A DNA stretch of 64,000 nt from Perkinsela sp. pyNocScin1 (taxonomy: Eukaryota; Euglenozoa; Kinetoplastea; Prokinetoplastida; Perkinselidae). Position numbers and translations under genes: made by a program. This document shows, piece by piece, positions 44,565 through 54,100 of the stretch; within the stretch, counting starts at the first letter, position 1; every line of letters starts with the position of its first letter. The stretch is from NCBI GenBank assembly GCA_964019655.1, contig CAXHTR010000008.1, positions 372,001-436,000 on the forward strand, read 5' to 3'. The notes below the pieces were generated by a model. That model ran no database searches, was not told where the DNA came from, and saw only the letters and a list, made by a program, of their open reading frames with translations.

Positions 44565-46181
44565 TTAGATGAATTTTACGGAAAAATCATCCAAATCTTT
44601 GATTGGGCTCGGTAATCTATGCGGTGTCGGGGGTAAGAGAAAATTTGTTTCGCTTATCGGGGACAATGCCTGATGAGGAGGAGTTTTGCAAAATTTCGTT
44701 TCTGTTAGATCTGAGTGTCCATCATATGATATTTGTTGCACTGCTGTCGAATGATTCGTGCAAAAGTCTTCATTTGCTTCTCGAAACTCCCTCGATTTGC
44801 TCTGTACGTCATGATATTTTCCTGGAGAATCTTCAATGACCCAGATAGACTCGTGATAAACAGACCTATCATTCAAGAAAGTCGCCGAATCCAGTGCTGC
44901 GTATGGCGTCTCCCAAGCAATTTTATCAGCATCCAAAATGCTCACATGATAATTTTCGATAGCTGGGACAGGAAGACCCATCCTTTCATTGCTATTTGCC
45001 ATGCTACTGAGGGAGTTCTGGATGGAACGAGTGAATTTCTCTGAGATTTCGGCAATTTCTTGAGCATTCATGGAGCATGGCATACGTTGCGTCATTCCTT
45101 GTGCCTCCTTTGACTGCTTGTGAAATTTACAGAGTAAATCATCAAATGAAAATGAGCGTGAGCTTGCGAAAGTATTGCAGGAAGATTGCATACCGAGGCG
45201 TGCAGATACACTCGAGAAACTGCTTTGTTTTTCAAGCCCGTTTGCTGCCAGAAAAGCCTCGAAACTTTCGTTTTTTAGCTTAAGCTTGTGGAAATCAGCT
45301 ATGCGCGAGCGAATCTCAGATTTATTGGCCATGTATGTGCTCTTTCGCTCATCAACCGAGGAAGCTCTCTCAGAGAGCCTTGATTCAAGATTTTTAAGGG
45401 AGTGCCTAAGTTCAATTGATATGGATTTTTCCTCTTCTACATTATGTATCAACGATCTAGGAATCGAAATTTGCTGGTGGTGCATGCGAAATGATGATTC
45501 TTTTCCCTTCAGAGATTCAAAGGCAATGGCCTTACTCTTAACATCATTTCTCAACTGGGCCAGTTTCGCTGTTTGTTCGTTTCTTACCTTCTCTAACTCA
45601 TGCTGTTTTTCCTCGAGAGTCTTCGCAAAGTCCCTTACACGGCATCTAATCTTGTGAGTCTCTGCCTGAATATGCGAAGCATGTTCGAATTTCTCGAGTA
45701 ATTTCCCGAGCTGCAGCTTCAGCAAGTCATTATCACGTGAAAGGGCGCTAGCTTGCTGCTTCACAGCGCCGATCTTCAGGCTATTATTTTCAAGGATTCT
45801 GTGATGCTTCTCCTTCAGATGTAAAATTCTTCCCGAAATCTCACGAATTGTGCTGCATTTCTCGAAAGCTTGGGACATTATCAGCTTTTCGTTCGAATCG
45901 GTAGAATGAATGGATTCGACCGATTGACTTAAATTTCCATTCTTCAATGAAGATACATGGCTGTTTGCGGAGGTGTCCTGGCTCTGAGAAAAGGTATTCA
46001 TGCTATGATAACTTTCCTTGAAATGGTTGAATGGGTTCCATAAAGACATACTTCCATTAGATTCCAGAGAAAATGCAGTGTCTAATTTGGGAGCATTGTT
46101 CAGCTTTTCCACTGGTTCTCTCGATAACGACCTAGTGTCATCAGAAAATGGATTGTCAATGGATAAGCTTGGGCTTATCAT
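44565..46181 (-). CDS. Unrecognised coiled-coil protein (538 aa)
   Basis: ATG 46181 directly follows TTTTTATTCTAG (AG at 46183-46182). Residues 1-100 are Ser/Asn-rich and disordered with repeated NPF-type motifs (DNPFSDD near 10, WNPFNHF near 49), which in other proteins bind EH domains. Residues about 105-320 form coiled coil (for example SLKIGAVKQQASALSRDND, then LLKLQLGKLLEKFE). The C-terminal 200 residues are polar with conserved-looking prolines and end DDFSVKFI. No family was identified. Two NPF motifs hint at endocytic scaffolding; that is speculative. It is the first gene of the minus block next to the divergent strand switch. Confidence 0.75.
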   Translation of the reverse strand: MISPSLSIDNPFSDDTRSLSREPVEKLNNAPKLDTAFSLESNGSMSLWNPFNHFKESYHSMNTFSQSQDTSANSHVSSLKNGNLSQSVESIHSTDSNEKLIMSQAFEKCSTIREISGRILHLKEKHHRILENNSLKIGAVKQQASALSRDNDLLKLQLGKLLEKFEHASHIQAETHKIRCRVRDFAKTLEEKQHELEKVRNEQTAKLAQLRNDVKSKAIAFESLKGKESSFRMHHQQISIPRSLIHNVEEEKSISIELRHSLKNLESRLSERASSVDERKSTYMANKSEIRSRIADFHKLKLKNESFEAFLAANGLEKQSSFSSVSARLGMQSSCNTFASSRSFSFDDLLCKFHKQSKEAQGMTQRMPCSMNAQEIAEISEKFTRSIQNSLSSMANSNERMGLPVPAIENYHVSILDADKIAWETPYAALDSATFLNDRSVYHESIWVIEDSPGKYHDVQSKSREFREANEDFCTNHSTAVQQISYDGHSDLTETKFCKTPPHQALSPISETNFLLPPTPHRLPSPIKDLDDFSVKFI

Positions 46182-46657
46182 CTAGAATAAAAATCAGTTG
46201 AAAGCAGTAACATATTGAAAAGAAGGTATGGTGTACTATTTATCGCCGATTTAAGATGCTTCACTGAAAATGTGCACAAGCAGCTCATTGGCTACGCCTT
46301 ACGACAGTATTTACTACTAAACACGAAGTTTCTTGTTCCATCATTATTGAATATTTTGGCCGTGTCATGGGCTCAATATTTTTCGATATAACTCAAGTAT
46401 GCCTCGAAATACTTTTACACATTGACCTCATAGGTGAAGATATTTCTGAATGTATTAACGAGTAACTACACGCCGAGAGAGTTTTTTCTAGAAAAAAATT
46501 TATGCTTCAATCGATTAAGTTGAACAAAGTATGAGCATCGCCTTCATTGGGAATCGGATAAATGAGTCCATCCCGAGGCTAGTGTATACAGAATAGTTAA
46601 TCATCGAGTGCGAAACACTTTAGAAACATTTTCTAGTATTCAGGTCTACAGCGTGTA

Positions 46658-46694
<37 letters not shown>

Positions 46695-46789
46695 ACTAAA
46701 ATTCAATAAAATGCCCTCTGCATATAGTATTGCATACTATGAAAATGTATTGCTGCACTACTCGCTTCATGAAATTAGGTGAACAATAA
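46182..46789. promoter_or_regulatory. Divergent strand-switch region with GT microsatellite
   Basis: A 608-base gap between the coiled-coil gene (minus) and the protease gene (plus) carries a (TG)n tract at 46662-46690, about 100 bases before ATG 46790. In trypanosomes GT-rich elements in divergent strand switches can promote RNA polymerase II initiation and H2A.Z deposition, so this is a candidate start region. No ORF or RNA gene was recognised. Confidence 0.55.
46662..46690 (+). repeat. (TG)n dinucleotide microsatellite
   Basis: About 14 uninterrupted TG repeats, preceded by the near-repeat GTGTATGTA. Located in the divergent gap upstream of the protease gene. Confidence 0.97.
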
Positions 46790-47977
46790 ATGGGTGTAAT
46801 TTCGAGCAATAACAACTCTATTTCAGTCGAATTTCGGCTTTCTGAAAAGCTATCAGTGGAGAAAAAGCACTTCTGTCGTCCAAGTAAGGGCGATAGAACT
46901 CGTGCAAGTGTCCAAGAAGAAATAGAAAGTAGTGTAAGCACTAATTTTCGATTATTCGTATGCCCCCCACAGTCAATCTGTCGGCGTCTCTTCGGAGTAG
47001 TTTGCCGAGGTGCATGGAGTGGAAATGCTATTTTGATCGGGAAAAATACATTTATTGCTCCCCGGCATGTTGTCAATTGCATTTATCCAAAAATAGTGCG
47101 GCCCTATATGGTCAAACAATCTCATATACAGAGTAGCTTACACTCATGGAAAAGCCACTTCAAGAGCGATGTATTGCTAGTTGAGAGTCATAATTTTTGC
47201 TATGCAAAACAACCAGCTCAAAAAGGTAAGGGGATATTCAGGGTAGTTTCAGTCGCGAGATCAAGCACAGTAGAAGTTGATGCTGTGATTTTATATGCAC
47301 AGCAAATAAACTTAGAAGCTGAGGTAGGTTTTTCGCGTGAATTTCCGCAGAGTGAACCGGCTGAATCCTCATGCAGCAGTTTTCGCCCCTCGTTCAGACA
47401 ATCGAACTCTGAGGAAATGACCATGAAAATGTGCAGTGATGAAATTTGTCCCGGTGACGCGGTCATTACGCTTTGGATTCGACCGATTCCCCATCTTGGG
47501 GATTTCGATGACCCAACGGGTATTAGCGACCTTTCAGAGCTGCTTACTTCTCGCAACTGCATGGCTTATACAATTAGCTACGTAGAAAGCTACGTTAGAT
47601 ATCCGTTCATTGTTATTCAAACAAGCAAACACGAGCATGGCAGGAGACTTTCTATCGCTAAACTACAGGAGGAAGTTAAGAAAAGGAATCTTTTGGGATC
47701 AAATTCAGAATTTGTCGAATCCACATCCTTGGGATCTTCAGGGGGACTGGTATTTCGAGTTTCAATTCATAAGCATCAGCTAAAAGATCAAATGGACATC
47801 AGTTTGAATCCTATAGGGTTTCACATCGGTAAAAATGACGTTAAGGCGAAGGCACCGGAAGGTGCAAGCGCTAGAGAGATCGTCTACAATTTTGACGAAA
47901 CGAGACCACTTGGTGAGTTTGTGCTCTTTGATCAAGCGATGAAAAATATTCAGCACCCGATCGAAGTGCTAAGCTAA
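46790..47977 (+). CDS. Trypsin-like serine protease (395 aa)
   Basis: ATG 46790 follows GAAATTAG. The fold is recognisable from three blocks: SGNAILIGKNTFIAPRHVV (77-95), where His93 sits in the PA-clan AA-H-V position; VEVDAVILYA (161-170), with Asp164 as likely triad acid (Asp127 in KSDVLLVES is the alternative); and STSLGSSGGLVF (311-322), with Ser317 in G-x-S-G-G. The following NPIGFHIG matches the substrate-pocket strand. Spacing suits Trypsin_2/DegP-like proteases without a PDZ domain. No signal peptide, transmembrane span or clear targeting signal. It is the first gene of the plus block and neighbours genes of no obvious relation. Proteolysis is inferred; a pseudo-protease cannot be excluded since the oxyanion region (GSSGG) differs from GDSGG. 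Confidence 0.7.
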   Translation: MGVISSNNNSISVEFRLSEKLSVEKKHFCRPSKGDRTRASVQEEIESSVSTNFRLFVCPPQSICRRLFGVVCRGAWSGNAILIGKNTFIAPRHVVNCIYPKIVRPYMVKQSHIQSSLHSWKSHFKSDVLLVESHNFCYAKQPAQKGKGIFRVVSVARSSTVEVDAVILYAQQINLEAEVGFSREFPQSEPAESSCSSFRPSFRQSNSEEMTMKMCSDEICPGDAVITLWIRPIPHLGDFDDPTGISDLSELLTSRNCMAYTISYVESYVRYPFIVIQTSKHEHGRRLSIAKLQEEVKKRNLLGSNSEFVESTSLGSSGGLVFRVSIHKHQLKDQMDISLNPIGFHIGKNDVKAKAPEGASAREIVYNFDETRPLGEFVLFDQAMKNIQHPIEVLS

Positions 47978-48302
47978 TAGTTTCATGTCGGACAGGGGCA
48001 ACTAGTTTGTGGTAAGTCACTGTAAGTGCACTGATATCAAAAAATTGGGATTTTCTTCGCTGCGGCACAATTTCCACGTGGTTTTAGAAAAATGAACATT
48101 GTAAGGGTGTTTGTATGAAAACAGCTAGCATCAGTGATAACCAGAATGTTCCGTCGCCATACGTTTCCTTTATTGTGGTCACAGGCTTAGCGAAACTACC
48201 GAGCCCTGTTTCCATCGCACTTTTTATGATCCTGCCATTTATTTCTTTGAATCTACTGATCTATGAGTATGAACTGAATGGTTTTCCCATAGGTGCGATC
48301 TG
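47978..48302 (+). other. Gap between protease and next gene, with a possible small ORF
   Basis: This 325-base stretch contains a 62-codon ATG ORF (48115-48303) described separately and the acceptor for the downstream gene (CCCATAG, AG at 48291-48292). Otherwise AT-rich with no other signal. Confidence 0.4.
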
Positions 48303-48303
48303 A
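48115..48303 (+). CDS. Possible small one-span membrane peptide (62 aa)
   Basis: ATG 48115; the stop codon overlaps the next ATG as TGATG. A hydrophobic stretch (SIALFMILPFISLNLLIY, about 33-50) could be a transmembrane helix. An AG upstream in GGTTTTAG is followed by an earlier short ORF. No family. Small size and absence of conservation data keep this tentative. Confidence 0.25.
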   Translation: MKTASISDNQNVPSPYVSFIVVTGLAKLPSPVSIALFMILPFISLNLLIYEYELNGFPIGAI

Positions 48304-49718
48304 TGAAGGCACACAGCGTTTGTGATCTATCTTTCCAACCTCAAAGGAAGAGTAGAAGAAAAAGTCAACAAAGACTGCACTTTCTCTTCCCGCGATTTAA
48401 CACACCCAGGTGTGCTGGTTCATTGTTAGGGGCAGTCAAAAGAAAAACTTATGATAAGCAAAGATCAGCGATTATCAATAGTAGTGAATTATTCGACAAC
48501 AATTTGGAAACAAGGCTGCATCAGTTTCAGAAAGCAGCAGCATCTTGCGACGAGCAAAATCGATGCCTGGAAACCGAGAAACTTGGTGGCAGAAGAGCTG
48601 GATTTCGTGCGACCGTGAAGACATATTCGATGGCAAAGAGCCCTGCGTGGAATGAGACGTTTATTCCTGTGGTGAGATTCTATTCGAGCCAACAAAAAGC
48701 CCGTGAGTATATGCTCTCGAGCAAGCCTGTATCTCAAAAATATAAAGAAAGCTTCTCACCCCTACATGCGATTGCGGACATCGGAGTGAGGCTAGTAGCT
48801 AGTGCTACCTTTGGATCCCCAAGGACCTTACCTGAGAACCGGACGCATACGATGAAAGACTCAGTATCTCATTTGAAATCAGAAACGAAAGTTTTTCTTG
48901 ATTTCTATGGTAACCAGACGATCGCATTGGCAGCTCCCAATGAAGCTGATGAATCAATGAAAGGCCCAGTTAGAGTAGGTGAAATAGCCACGGAAAGCAC
49001 GACTGACGAGACCTTACGATACAGGAGTAAATGCTCCATTACCATCACTCATGGCAATGTTCAGCTTGAGATCACTTCTGAGCCTGCAGAGCAACAGCAT
49101 TCTACTCGCTCAAATCGTGTGGGCGGACTTTCTACGCTCAAAGAATCACAAGCATCATTTGGAGATTTCTGTTTCGATGCGGACGCTATTCTTCAGATGC
49201 GTGTTTCCCAAACAAATAAAAGTATTCTTCACATGCATCGAACAGGCCAAAGGTTTGACTTACAATCAAGGTCTGAACTAACTGTGCTGAGGCCGCGCAT
49301 TCATGCACCACATTACAATTTTTCACCCTATTGGCAGTTGCATCACAAAAAATACATGAGCCCTTCAGTTGCTCACTACATTCGATATTCAGCTACCTGG
49401 AGCCGAAGAATAAGACTACTGGATCGTCCATGTAAAGAGGAAAGTGCCTTTGAGCACTCTGTGAGCAACATGCCGCCCGATTGCCAATCAAGAGAGCGAA
49501 GTATGAGCAACTGGCTATCAGGTATCGTGCGTTATGCTCACTATTACCGTTCAATCTTCCCCAGAAATGATGTTTCGGGAGATTCATACAGAGTAAATGC
49601 ATCCAAAAAAGTGTGCGATGTAAATAGAGTGAAAGCGCAAGCAGGTCGATTTTCGTACTCTACTTTGCTACCAGAAGTCACACAGCATTTTTGCACTGAA
49701 TTAACGCTTCAAAGATGA
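48303..49718 (+). CDS. Unrecognised basic protein (471 aa)
   Basis: ATG 48303 follows a good acceptor, TTTTCCCATAG, by ten bases. The N-terminus is Lys/Arg-rich (QRKSRRKSQQRLHFLF) and the protein is basic overall, with few long helices, many Ser/Thr/His, and about eight Cys without regular spacing. Some alternating hydrophobic stretches (for example CSITITHGNVQLEI) suggest beta structure. No domain, signal peptide or membrane span was recognised. The long frame and clear acceptor support a gene; the codon use resembles neighbouring AT-richer genes. Confidence 0.65.
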   Translation: MKAHSVCDLSFQPQRKSRRKSQQRLHFLFPRFNTPRCAGSLLGAVKRKTYDKQRSAIINSSELFDNNLETRLHQFQKAAASCDEQNRCLETEKLGGRRAGFRATVKTYSMAKSPAWNETFIPVVRFYSSQQKAREYMLSSKPVSQKYKESFSPLHAIADIGVRLVASATFGSPRTLPENRTHTMKDSVSHLKSETKVFLDFYGNQTIALAAPNEADESMKGPVRVGEIATESTTDETLRYRSKCSITITHGNVQLEITSEPAEQQHSTRSNRVGGLSTLKESQASFGDFCFDADAILQMRVSQTNKSILHMHRTGQRFDLQSRSELTVLRPRIHAPHYNFSPYWQLHHKKYMSPSVAHYIRYSATWSRRIRLLDRPCKEESAFEHSVSNMPPDCQSRERSMSNWLSGIVRYAHYYRSIFPRNDVSGDSYRVNASKKVCDVNRVKAQAGRFSYSTLLPEVTQHFCTELTLQR

Positions 49719-49799
49719 CCCTATCGAGTGCAACTTTGAAATGATCTAAATCTCAAGCATCGGTTTCAAAATTTGCTTTCACATATTTAAGCCTAACAA

Positions 49800-51065
49800 A
49801 TGTCTGCCAACATAGGAACAACCGGTAACTGGGGAAGCCTGCAAGTGAGCGATGAGGCTGTACAATTAGTCGCTGATGATGAGAAAAACACAGTGTTTTC
49901 GATTGGTCATGATGAAATCGAAAACTGTACATTGTTCAGAAATGATATCAAAATTCAGCTCAAAAAACAAGGTGCTGGAGAAAATTCAGAGCAAAACGGC
50001 CAAGCCTTCACAATAGCTCCATGCGAGCTTAAATTTTCAATGGCTCAAGATGTATTTTCGGCTACAGAGGATGCCATGACCCCCAAGCAAGCCCACGAGA
50101 GAATATCGTCGCATGTAGCAAAGAGACAGGCTTCTCACATGGGAAATGATGAATCTTTAGAGCAAACTGCTACATTAGTTTGTATATCGACTGTCTCTAT
50201 GGCAATCCCTTACGGCACTTTTGATCTTACAGTGAAGTCATCATCTATCCATTTCCAAAAAGAAAAGAAAGGTGGTACTACGGAAGATAGCCTTCAAGTG
50301 CAGTTTCATGTTCCGATCGCGGACATCCATTTAACTTTCCTTCTGCCCTACCCAGTTTCACAAGGCAGTGACACTGCTTCTGCGCGAAAATATCTCGTCA
50401 TAGTACTGAATAAATCCATTCTTATCGGCTCGACAAGGCACTCATACATCGTATGTGCTGTTGATGATGATGATGAATTCACGCAAGATGAGCCCCTCAG
50501 CACGACTCTGTCGTCGATGGATGACTTGCAAAAGATTTTTAACGGCAAGATCGCTGACGAAGATGTGCATTATCGTGAAGAGGGCGCAAGTATAGCGCTC
50601 ATAGGGGCTAAAAGTGAACTCCTTGTGAAGATTGTTAAAGGTATGGCAAAAGTACGAACGCTTGGCCAAAGTTCCTTTCAGAATGCAACAAACCCCAAAG
50701 ATATCAGCTCACCATACGTTCGCTGCATGCACCGATCAGCGAATGGGCATCTATACTTACTAGAGAAATATTTCTTGTTTCTGCACAAACCCGTTGTTGT
50801 TGAGCCCATAAGCGAGATTCAGCTATGCACATTAGAAATGACGTCAGCATACTCTCAGACATTTACAATTACGTTTGACATGAAGAGCAATGATGGAATG
50901 ACATCAAAAAACAAAGTGAAATTCGCAAATGTTCCAAAAAAGGAGTACCTGAATATTCAAGCATGGCTTTCTTCGAAGGGCGTGCCATTGAAGGAGCTGT
51001 CGGATGAAGTGGGAGAGGAGGACATGGATGTCGACTCCGGGTCAGATTACGAAGCCAGTGATTAA
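49800..51065 (+). CDS. POB3: FACT complex subunit Pob3/SSRP1 without HMG box (421 aa)
   Basis: The Pob3 N-terminal/SSRP1 PH domain (residues 5-120; GNWGSLQVSDEAVQLVADD) and the middle double-PH/Rtt106-like region (about 200-400; VRCMHRSANGHLYLLEKYFL and FANVPKKEYLNIQAWLSSKG) are present in order. The C-terminus ends in an acidic tail (EEDMDVDSGSDYEASD) and there is no HMG box, as in fungal Pob3. With Spt16 it forms the FACT histone chaperone that handles H2A-H2B during transcription and replication. ATG 49800 follows TTTCACATATTTAAG by eight bases. It is 92 bases upstream of RPB2, which acts in the same process. Confidence 0.9.
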   Translation: MSANIGTTGNWGSLQVSDEAVQLVADDEKNTVFSIGHDEIENCTLFRNDIKIQLKKQGAGENSEQNGQAFTIAPCELKFSMAQDVFSATEDAMTPKQAHERISSHVAKRQASHMGNDESLEQTATLVCISTVSMAIPYGTFDLTVKSSSIHFQKEKKGGTTEDSLQVQFHVPIADIHLTFLLPYPVSQGSDTASARKYLVIVLNKSILIGSTRHSYIVCAVDDDDEFTQDEPLSTTLSSMDDLQKIFNGKIADEDVHYREEGASIALIGAKSELLVKIVKGMAKVRTLGQSSFQNATNPKDISSPYVRCMHRSANGHLYLLEKYFLFLHKPVVVEPISEIQLCTLEMTSAYSQTFTITFDMKSNDGMTSKNKVKFANVPKKEYLNIQAWLSSKGVPLKELSDEVGEEDMDVDSGSDYEASD

Positions 51066-51157
51066 TGTGTGAAATCCAACTGATAATAGCTGATAATGCT
51101 TTCAATGAGATTTGAATTCCCCCATCTTCTTTTTCAAGTCTTCTTTTTTCTTTCTGA

Positions 51158-54100
51158 ATGAAAGCTGAAGAATCTATCAGTAAAGAGGCCGTATCCACGG
51201 CAAACCAATCGTATGAGCACAAAGTTTTCGATGATATCCAGCCGGAAAAGAAGCATCTTTTTCCGAAAAAGGAACAGGAGAATATTGGAGAATCGCCTTC
51301 CGCAGAGACTGATGAAACCTTTCACGATGAATACGCTGATGTGCCACAGAGGCTTTCTGATGAAGCGCTGACAGAAGAGGATAAATGGGAGCTTATTAGT
51401 GCATTTTTTGATCAGCACGGTTTGGTATCACAGCAAATCGATAGCTACAACCATTTCATTTTGAAAGGAATTCCTCAAATCTTAAGAGATTGCCAGCCGG
51501 TGGAGCTTGAGATTACCGAAGATTTTTCATCAGAAAGAGGTCAGGTCCTCATAGAAGATGAGAGTGGCGAGCAGCGTCTAAAGAGCGGAAACATGGGCCG
51601 CGAATGGTTGACTATAGAGCTTACTGATGCAACGCGTGCAATGCCGCAAGAAGAGGGCGCACTTCCATTCGGTGGAGACACTGCACATCTTCTGTACCCG
51701 CAGGCCTGCCGGCTTCGAAAAACGACATACGCTGCACCAGTCTTCTGCGAAGTTCGAGTTCGTAGATATCAAGAATTGAAGGGTCAAAGCGACATCAGGT
51801 CTACTGGTGGCCAGACACAGCCTGCTGTGAAGCTTATTTCTGATCATGTTCATTCAAAGATTGATATCGGTCGTATCCCGGTGATGCTCAAGTCTGAGTG
51901 GTGTAACTTATCCCAAGTGCAAGAGGCTGAGATGCCCTACACTCATGAATGTCTCCATGACCAGGGTGGCTACTTCATTGTCAAGGGCAATGAAAAAGTA
52001 CTGATTGCGCAAGAAAGACAGGCAACAAACACTGTAATGGTTCACTACAAAAAAGAAGATACATTTCCATATATCGCCGAGGTTCGCAGTGCCCCTGGTG
52101 AGAGCTATCGCTACCCCAGTGCACTGAAGCTAAAATGGCACAACAATGAATCAACCATCAAAGTGCAGCATCGCTCGCTCACAGAAGATATTCCACTCTT
52201 TCACATCTTACATGCTCTGGGATGCTCGAACGACAAGGACATGCTCGAAATGTGTTGTTATGATATCCATGATGAAGAAATGGTTGAAAAATTGCGCGCG
52301 AGTATTCAAGAAGCTGCAGAGCTCAATTGTGCGACCCATTCGCAGGCCATATGCAGACTTAGCTTGCGTATTCGGCCAGATCTCGCATCAAGGCCGATTG
52401 AAGTTCAGGAGGCATTTGGAAGACAGTTTCTGCAGCTTACTTTGCTACCACACGTCGGCGTGCATGAAGGCTCTGAAATTCAGAAGGCCTTTTACATAGG
52501 GTACATGACGAATAAGCTTCTGCAAGTCATGCTTGGCCGCCGTGAGCCAACTGATCGAGACTTCTACTCAAATAAGCGAATCGACACCGCAGGCGCTCTC
52601 ATGGGTCAGCTCTTTCACCAAATCATTGTGCATTCCATGCATCGCAGTCTCAAGCCATTCTTAGAGAGGGAGATCAAAAAGCGCAGCCGTATCAACATTC
52701 GAGATGCTTTCAGTCGATGTGTGGGAAATGCGGTCACAAGCAACATGGCGTACTGTCTTGCAACAGGGAACTGGGGCATTCGAGCCTATGTGATGTCAGG
52801 TGCTGCGGACGGCAATGCAACAAAAACAGGAGTTTCCCAGGTTCTCAATCGATTGACATACTCGAGTTCGCTGTCTCATCTTCGTCGATTGAATACACCG
52901 GTTGATTCCACAAGCAAGCAAACCGGGCCTCGAGCGCTACACAGCAGTCAGTGGGGCGTTCTGTGCCCATCAGAAACACCTGAGGGGGCACAATGCGGTC
53001 TTGTCAAGAACTTGTCGTTGATGTCTCTGTGCTCTACTGGTGAAGATCCTCGACCGATCATTCAGTGGCTCGAGCAGCGAGGAGTTGAAACCTTTTTCGA
53101 CATGACATGCCACACCGCCTCAAGTATACAAGGGACAAAGGTATTTGTGAACGGGCGATGGATAGGAATGCACCAGAAAGTTTTGCCCCTCGTGAAAGCG
53201 CTACGCAACGCGCGACGAAATTCAGTATCGTTTAAGACGAAGAAGTCCTTTGCGATGTCGAATTCCGATGGCATAGTTAGCTTGTACACGTCCATCGTCT
53301 ATGATCCGTGGGATCTGGAGCTCCAAATTTGGACCGATGCCGGGCGCCCTCTACGGCCACTCCTCGTTGTTGAAAATCAGCACGTCAACCTTACGCGAAG
53401 CAAATTCGCCCACATGAAGGCTGACGTTCTCTGCTCGTCGAAAATGTCGCTTTGGTCCAAAGTTGTTCATAGTGGACCTTACATCGACATTCTCGACACG
53501 CAGGAGCAAGATGGAGCCCTAATTGCCCTCTCAGATGACGACCTTGGCCGAAATGCCTATACACACTGTGAAATACATTTGAGTATGATTTTCGGAATAT
53601 GCGCGTCAATCATTCCATTCGCAGATCATAACCCAGGAGTGCGAAATATCTATCAGAGCGCTATGGGTAAGCAGGCCATGGGTATTTACGCATCAAACTT
53701 TGCACAGCGCTTCGACACCACAGCACACGTTCTCAACTATCCCCAGAAGCCACTATGCCGAACGATGCCAATGAGTTACATGCACAGCAACGATTTACCT
53801 GCGGGGCATAACGCCATCGTCGCCATCATGTGCTACTCAGGCTACAATCAAGAAGACTCTATTATCTTTAATCAATCTGCCATCGATAGGGGATTTTTCC
53901 GCTCAACTCGGTATCAAGTTTATGAAAGTGAGCCAACATCGAAGGAAATGTATGAGAAGCCGGACAGCATTTCGTGTAAAATTCGACCGAATGCGAATTA
54001 TGATCTGCTCGATAAAGAAGATGGGCTGGCAACGGTCGGGTCACGAATTCACGGTGGTGAGATCATATTCGGCAAGACAGAGGCGCTCGCTAACGATGAG

